A stretch of DNA of 9,732 nt from positions 1 through 9,732 of the forward strand of contig JAHDEF010000058.1 of assembly GCA_020628975.1 (NCBI GenBank), given 5' to 3'. The translations under genes and the position numbers were made by a program. The stretch is from Aquimarina sp. (GTDB lineage: Bacteria > Bacteroidota > Bacteroidia > Flavobacteriales > Flavobacteriaceae). The notes beneath the pieces are model-generated. The model worked only from the letters and a program-made list of their open reading frames with translations. It was not told the origin of the DNA and made no database searches. Shown here piece by piece: positions 7,343-9,732 of this stretch (position 1 is the first letter of the stretch; every line of letters starts with the position of its first letter).

Positions 7343-7780
7343 ATGATAAGTATTAAAGTTGACCGTAAGGTTGTTCAATTTTTGTATTACTGGGGAGAAA
7401 TCGCAATTCGTCTATTTTTTGCATGTATTTTCATTTGGTTCGGTATATTAAAAATTTTCGGAAGCGCTCCCGAAACTTCTTTGTTAGATGATGTTATGGG
7501 CTGGATTCCTTTTTTGACTAGGCACCAAGCTATATTAATGCTAGGCGGTTTTGAAGTACTTATTGGGTCGTTGTTTGTTTTTAAGTCGACAGTAAAAACT
7601 AGTGCTGCTTTATTATTTATACTCCTTATCATTATGTTGTTTCCACTATTTATACGCACCAAATTACTTTTCGTTAAAGGCGGTTTCCCCTACTTACCCT
7701 CGTTAACTGGGCAGTTTTATTTTAGATACCTAATGACACTAATGGGTGTTTTAATTATAGGAGGAAATTTGAAGAAGTAG
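7343..7780 (+). CDS. DoxX-like small membrane protein
   Basis: This 145-residue protein has four predicted membrane spans, near residues 20-39, 63-81, 86-104 and 126-141, the layout of DoxX and related small membrane proteins. The IRLFFACIFIWFGILKIFG segment in span one and the PSLTGQFYFRYL segment before span four look like family signatures. DoxX relatives include a subunit of archaeal thiosulfate:quinone oxidoreductase and a mycobacterial oxidative-stress complex; most bacterial members have no defined reaction. The Phe-rich first span and GGFE in span two are also compatible with the neighbouring DUF417 (YkgB-like) family. An in-frame TTG at 7337 would add two residues, but ATG 7343 is preferred. 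Thioredoxin follows after 118 bases and appears to have its own promoter, so the redox association is suggestive only. No cysteine is present in the protein. Confidence 0.75.
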   Translation: MISIKVDRKVVQFLYYWGEIAIRLFFACIFIWFGILKIFGSAPETSLLDDVMGWIPFLTRHQAILMLGGFEVLIGSLFVFKSTVKTSAALLFILLIIMLFPLFIRTKLLFVKGGFPYLPSLTGQFYFRYLMTLMGVLIIGGNLKK

Positions 7781-7802
7781 ACTTCTTATAAATGTACCTG
7801 AT

Positions 7803-7850
7803 ACAATCATAATAAAATCTGATTGTTCAAAATGTAAGGAAACGAACAAT
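7803..7850 (+). promoter_or_regulatory. Two mutually exclusive inverted repeats upstream of thioredoxin
   Basis: TGATTGT (7820-7826) can pair perfectly with ACAATCA (7803-7809). The overlapping ATTGTTC (7822-7828) can instead pair perfectly with GAACAAT (7844-7850). Both pairings cannot form at once. No T-tract follows either hairpin. As DNA, the second repeat lies just upstream of the thioredoxin -7 box and could be a protein-binding site. Seven-base arms in AT-rich DNA can arise by chance. Confidence 0.35.
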
Positions 7851-7857
7851 TATTGAC

Positions 7858-7865
7858 TAACTTTG
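7858..7865 (+). promoter_or_regulatory. Bacteroidota -7 box of the thioredoxin gene
   Basis: TAACTTTG matches the Bacteroidota -7 consensus TAnnTTTG exactly and lies 33 bases before the thioredoxin ATG, implying a leader of roughly 25-30 bases. No good TTTG is found at the usual -33 distance; the nearest TTG (7823-7825) is 32 bases upstream. The promoter may therefore depend on an activator or on a weak -33 element. Confidence 0.6.
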
Positions 7866-7898
7866 CGAACGATTAAATAACCATAAAGATTTAAGACT

Positions 7899-8216
7899 AT
7901 GGCTTTAGAAATTACAGATGCTTCTTTTGAAGAGGTAGTATTGAAAAGTGACAAACCTGTATTAGTAGACTTTTGGGCTGCATGGTGTGGTCCTTGTAGA
8001 ATGGTGGGTCCGATCATTGAACAAATTAGTGAAGAATACGACGGAAAAGCAGTTGTTGGTAAAGTAGATGTAGATGCTAACCAAGAATTTGCTGCTAAGT
8101 ACGGCGTTCGTAATATACCAACAGTATTAGTATTCAAAAACGGAGAAGTAGTTTCTCGTCAAGTAGGCGTTTCTCCTAAGAATGTGTATACTGATGCGAT
8201 CGACGCTGCAAACTAG
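7899..8216 (+). CDS. trxA: Thioredoxin
   Basis: This is a 105-residue cytosolic thioredoxin, the usual length for the family. It reduces protein disulfides and is itself recharged by thioredoxin reductase, which is not in this window. The active site is WCGPC with Cys30 and Cys33. The buried Asp24 in VLVDFWA and the cis-proline Pro74 in NIPT, both typical of true thioredoxins, are present, as is the C-terminal helix. There is no signal peptide or membrane span, so a periplasmic TlpA/ResA-type role is unlikely. It has its own -7 box and a strong terminator 25 bases after the stop, so it is probably transcribed alone. ATG 7899 is the only sensible start. Identification is firm. Confidence 0.97.
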   Translation: MALEITDASFEEVVLKSDKPVLVDFWAAWCGPCRMVGPIIEQISEEYDGKAVVGKVDVDANQEFAAKYGVRNIPTVLVFKNGEVVSRQVGVSPKNVYTDAIDAAN

Positions 8217-8240
8217 TCGTTTGTTCTCTTAAAAATTTAA

Positions 8241-8268
8241 AGGTTCGGTTACGCCGAGCCTTTTTTTT
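8241..8268 (+). terminator. Intrinsic terminator of trxA
   Basis: AGGTTCGG (8241-8248) pairs with CCGAGCCT (8254-8261), including one G-T wobble, around a TTACG loop. Eight T residues (8261-8268) follow. A-T pairs extend the base of the stem. This is a textbook rho-independent terminator 25 bases past the thioredoxin stop. Confidence 0.93.
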
Positions 8269-8305
8269 GTGCCTATAGTGTAGGTAAACCAAAATATTGT
8301 CGCTA

Positions 8306-8373
8306 CCCCCGATAGTAGCGGTAGCTTGTGGCGAGCGACCTATGTCGAGCCACTACTACAAGCGGATAGCGGG
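8306..8373. repeat. Imperfect palindromic intergenic element (REP-like)
   Basis: This GC-richer block folds on itself. CCCG (8308-8311) faces CGGG (8370-8373), GCTTG (8324-8328) faces CAAGC (8359-8363), TGGC (8329-8332) faces GCCA (8349-8352), and CGAC (8336-8339) faces GTCG (8344-8347) around a CTAT loop. Bulges of various size separate the stems. Its composition differs clearly from the AT-rich surroundings. I recall similar blocks between genes in flavobacterial genomes, often with spurious ORFs called across them, but I cannot verify that here. It lies 38 bases past the trxA terminator and does not overlap a real gene. Confidence 0.6.
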
Positions 8374-8427
8374 AAATGGCCTTTCTCGACAAGCTAAATC
8401 TTTGTGGTACAAAAAACTATTCGTATA

Positions 8428-8509
8428 CTTTCTAGTGAAGTTAAAATTTCATTGTTTACGTCACACCCTGAATTTTGATAAAAATTGTAAGGGTGTCTCC
8501 TCTAGAAAG
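8428..8509. repeat. 8-bp inverted repeat enclosing the first covarying hairpin
   Basis: CTTTCTAG (8428-8435) is the exact reverse complement of CTAGAAAG (8502-8509). The pair encloses the hairpin at 8459-8501, and three of the next five inner positions could also pair. It may be an outer stem of a larger structure or a coincidence. The second hairpin has no equivalent outer arm. Confidence 0.35.
8459..8501 (+). repeat. Structured hairpin element, copy 1 (plus orientation)
   Basis: This 43-base element reads, in order: flank CGTC; outer arm ACACCCT (8463-8469); single G; inner arm AATTTT (8471-8476); loop GATA; inner arm AAAATT (8481-8486); bulge GTA; outer arm AGGGTGT (8490-8496); flank CTCCT. 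All 13 pairs are Watson-Crick. The minus-strand copy at 8554-8596 has the same layout, the same unpaired bases and different but compensated stems. There is no T-tract directly after it, so it is not a standard terminator. Confidence 0.85.
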
Positions 8510-8522
8510 AGCTTGTTTTCTG

Positions 8523-8542
8523 TTTAAATTGAACGATTTAAA
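8523..8542. repeat. TTTAAAT / ATTTAAA inverted repeat
   Basis: TTTAAAT (8523-8529) pairs perfectly with ATTTAAA (8536-8542) around TGAACG. It lies in the 52-base spacer between the two covarying hairpins. Being entirely A and T, it would be a weak stem and may be chance, but it falls midway between the two inverted copies. Confidence 0.35.
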
Positions 8543-8553
8543 ATCCTTAGTGA

Positions 8554-8596
8554 AGGAGACTCCACTACGATTACTATCGTAATCCGTGGAGTGACG
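8554..8596 (-). repeat. Structured hairpin element, copy 2 (minus orientation)
   Basis: Read on the minus strand, the order is: flank CGTC; outer arm ACTCCAC; single G; inner arm GATTAC; loop GATA; inner arm GTAATC; bulge GTA; outer arm GTGGAGT; flank CTCCT. All 13 pairs are Watson-Crick. The length (43 bases), all 17 unpaired positions and the pairing layout match copy 1 exactly, while six base pairs differ by compensated changes. It lies 45 bases beyond the stop codon of the minus-strand gene, so it would be in that transcript's 3' untranslated region. Confidence 0.85.
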
Positions 8597-8641
8597 AAAA
8601 AAGCTCTCAATAATTTTTTTGCCTACTCCTGATGTTACCTG

Positions 8642-9732
8642 TTACAACTTAACAACTTTATGTATTTCCTTTTTATTTCCAGATTTGACTTCGAAAAAAT
8701 AAATCCCTGAACTCAAATGACCTAAATCTAATGATGTAGTATTTGAATTGTTGTCCAGCGGAAGGTTTAGAATAGGTACACCAGCAGCATTGTAAATAGA
8801 CAATTGACTAGATATTGTATTAGGAATACCTGAAACTAATACCGTATCTCGAATTGGATTGGGAGAAACTGATGACTTGCCAACTTCTCGAACGAATTCA
8901 CCTCCAGATAATGTTATACAGGAAGTGGATAAAGGAGATCTTAAAATCTCAGGAACTTTTAAATCCGCGAAACTTTTATCTAAAGTGTGATTAAAGAAGG
9001 CGGCATCTATAATACTATTATCTGCACCAAGAAAATCTTGCAATAGTGTAGCAAAGGTCTGTCTGTAGTCGTATTGAACCGTTTGTATTTGGTAGTTGTT
9101 ATCAGCCGTAGCTTCAGTAAGATCAGGATTGGTTCCCGAAACTCCTCCAGCAACAGGTTTACCGAATACGAACATAGGTGCTATTTCTCCATGATCCGTT
9201 CCTAGGTTTCCGTTTTGGGCAGCTTTTCTTCCGAATTCTGAAAAAGTAAGCCCTACAACATCGTCTGATAAATTTTGGCTATTTAGGTCATTTACGAAAG
9301 CTTCTACAGCGCCAGATAGCTGATTTAGTAAATCGTAGTGTCTTCCTTCGATTTCTCCAGAGCCACTAACTTGAGCATTGTGTGTATCGAATCCTGATAT
9401 ACGGACCATATATACTTTTGTGCCTAAATCTCCACTAATTAAGCGAGCAACTGTTTTTAATTGATTTGATAAATTGTTATTTGGATAGCTAACCCCATTA
9501 GTACCTTTATTAAATGCGGTAGAAATCGCTTGAGCATAGGTGTTCGAAAGGGCATCTACATTTTTAATGAAGTCTAGTTGTTCTCCAAAATCAGAATTAG
9601 GAATATGGGTTGGAGGAACACCGCCTAAACCACTAAGGATGCTGTAGAACCCAGCTGGATCTTGACCTGTTATGTTTAAAGACATTCCATGTGCTTCTTC
9701 GCCATGAAATCCTAATGAGGTTTTATTAGAAC
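8642..9732 (-). CDS. Secreted DUF1501 protein with T9SS sorting domain (partial, N-terminus outside window)
   Basis: The frame is open to the window edge and the visible part is 362 residues. The ATG at 9685 is internal: 15 more in-frame codons lie upstream, including LGFHGEEAHG, with no stop. DUF1501 is a sulfatase/alkaline-phosphatase-like family of unknown reaction; its marks here are SGFDTHN (coding bases about 9397-9377), TFSEFGRKAAQNG (9247-9209) and GTDHGEIAP (9202-9176). The last 76 residues or so (8872-8645) are a type A T9SS C-terminal sorting domain: SPNP, a beta-sandwich, then LGHLSSGIYFFEVKSG and a lysine-rich end KVVKL. The protein should therefore be exported through the outer membrane and be released or attached at the cell surface. 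Such proteins are often encoded beside DUF1800 genes, which would lie to the right of this window. It is convergent with trxA. No clean terminator with a T-tract was found. Confidence 0.92.
   Translation of the reverse strand, partial: SNKTSLGFHGEEAHGMSLNITGQDPAGFYSILSGLGGVPPTHIPNSDFGEQLDFIKNVDALSNTYAQAISTAFNKGTNGVSYPNNNLSNQLKTVARLISGDLGTKVYMVRISGFDTHNAQVSGSGEIEGRHYDLLNQLSGAVEAFVNDLNSQNLSDDVVGLTFSEFGRKAAQNGNLGTDHGEIAPMFVFGKPVAGGVSGTNPDLTEATADNNYQIQTVQYDYRQTFATLLQDFLGADNSIIDAAFFNHTLDKSFADLKVPEILRSPLSTSCITLSGGEFVREVGKSSVSPNPIRDTVLVSGIPNTISSQLSIYNAAGVPILNLPLDNNSNTTSLDLGHLSSGIYFFEVKSGNKKEIHKVVKL

Noticed and set aside
7387..7662. Minus-strand ORF of 91 residues over the DoxX-like gene
   Set aside because: Antisense shadow of a four-span membrane protein; no start context or domain of its own.
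7850..8137. Minus-strand ORF of 95 residues over trxA
   Set aside because: Antisense shadow of thioredoxin; the plus strand has the WCGPC active site, a -7 box and a terminator.
8297..8527. 76-residue plus-strand ORF across the convergent gap
   Set aside because: It runs straight through the palindromic block 8306-8373 and the first covarying hairpin, with Cys/His/Arg/Lys-rich low-plausibility protein sequence. The DNA structure explains the region better than coding does.
8597..8619. A-run plus T-run near the end of the minus-strand gene as its terminator
   Set aside because: The stem at 8554-8596 is not followed, in the minus direction, by a T-tract, and the A and T runs do not form a stem-plus-tail in the right order for an intrinsic terminator.

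Overview
The window looks like chromosomal DNA from a member of the Bacteroidota, most likely a flavobacterium. It is AT-rich, start codons lack clear Shine-Dalgarno sequences, there is a TAnnTTTG-type promoter element ahead of the thioredoxin gene, and the last gene encodes a protein with a type IX secretion (T9SS) C-terminal sorting domain. The placement is inferred from these traits, not from a database match.

Layout. Positions 1-80 hold the last codons of an upstream gene. Positions 337-3285 hold a tight two-gene unit: a soluble FAD/NAD(P)H oxidoreductase followed 12 bases later by a multi-span membrane protein with two ferredoxin-type [4Fe-4S] sites. Together they look like an electron-transfer module that takes electrons from NAD(P)H to the membrane; the final acceptor cannot be read from the sequence. 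Next comes an intergenic stretch with a possible miniature mobile element (3297-3491) and a strong terminator (3515-3546). A large cytosolic GH63/MGH1-like glycoside hydrolase follows (3628-6267), then a membrane-anchored alpha/beta hydrolase (6445-7245), a small DoxX-like membrane protein (7343-7780) and thioredoxin (7899-8216), which ends in a clear terminator. Convergent to these, on the minus strand, lies the 3' part of a secreted DUF1501 protein with a T9SS sorting domain (8642 to the window edge).

The most notable non-coding signal is in the 373-base convergent gap 8269-8641. Two 43-base elements, at 8459-8501 (+) and 8554-8596 (-), fold into the same hairpin: a 7-bp outer stem, an asymmetric internal loop G/GTA, a 6-bp inner stem and a GATA loop, with the same flanks CGTC and CTCCT. 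All 17 unpaired bases are identical, while 6 of the 13 base pairs differ and every difference is compensated. This is covariation inside a single window. It points to a structure-conserved element, possibly a REP/BIME-like target of a Y1 (RAYT-type) transposase or a structured RNA. A third, different imperfect palindrome (8306-8373) sits in the same gap. A second repeat family, built on CCTGCAAGGTTT palindromes, appears at 3368-3443 and 6322-6392.

No rRNA, tRNA, CRISPR array, intact insertion sequence or phage gene was seen. Most genes read as housekeeping or accessory metabolism; the interest lies in the redox gene pair and the structured intergenic repeats.
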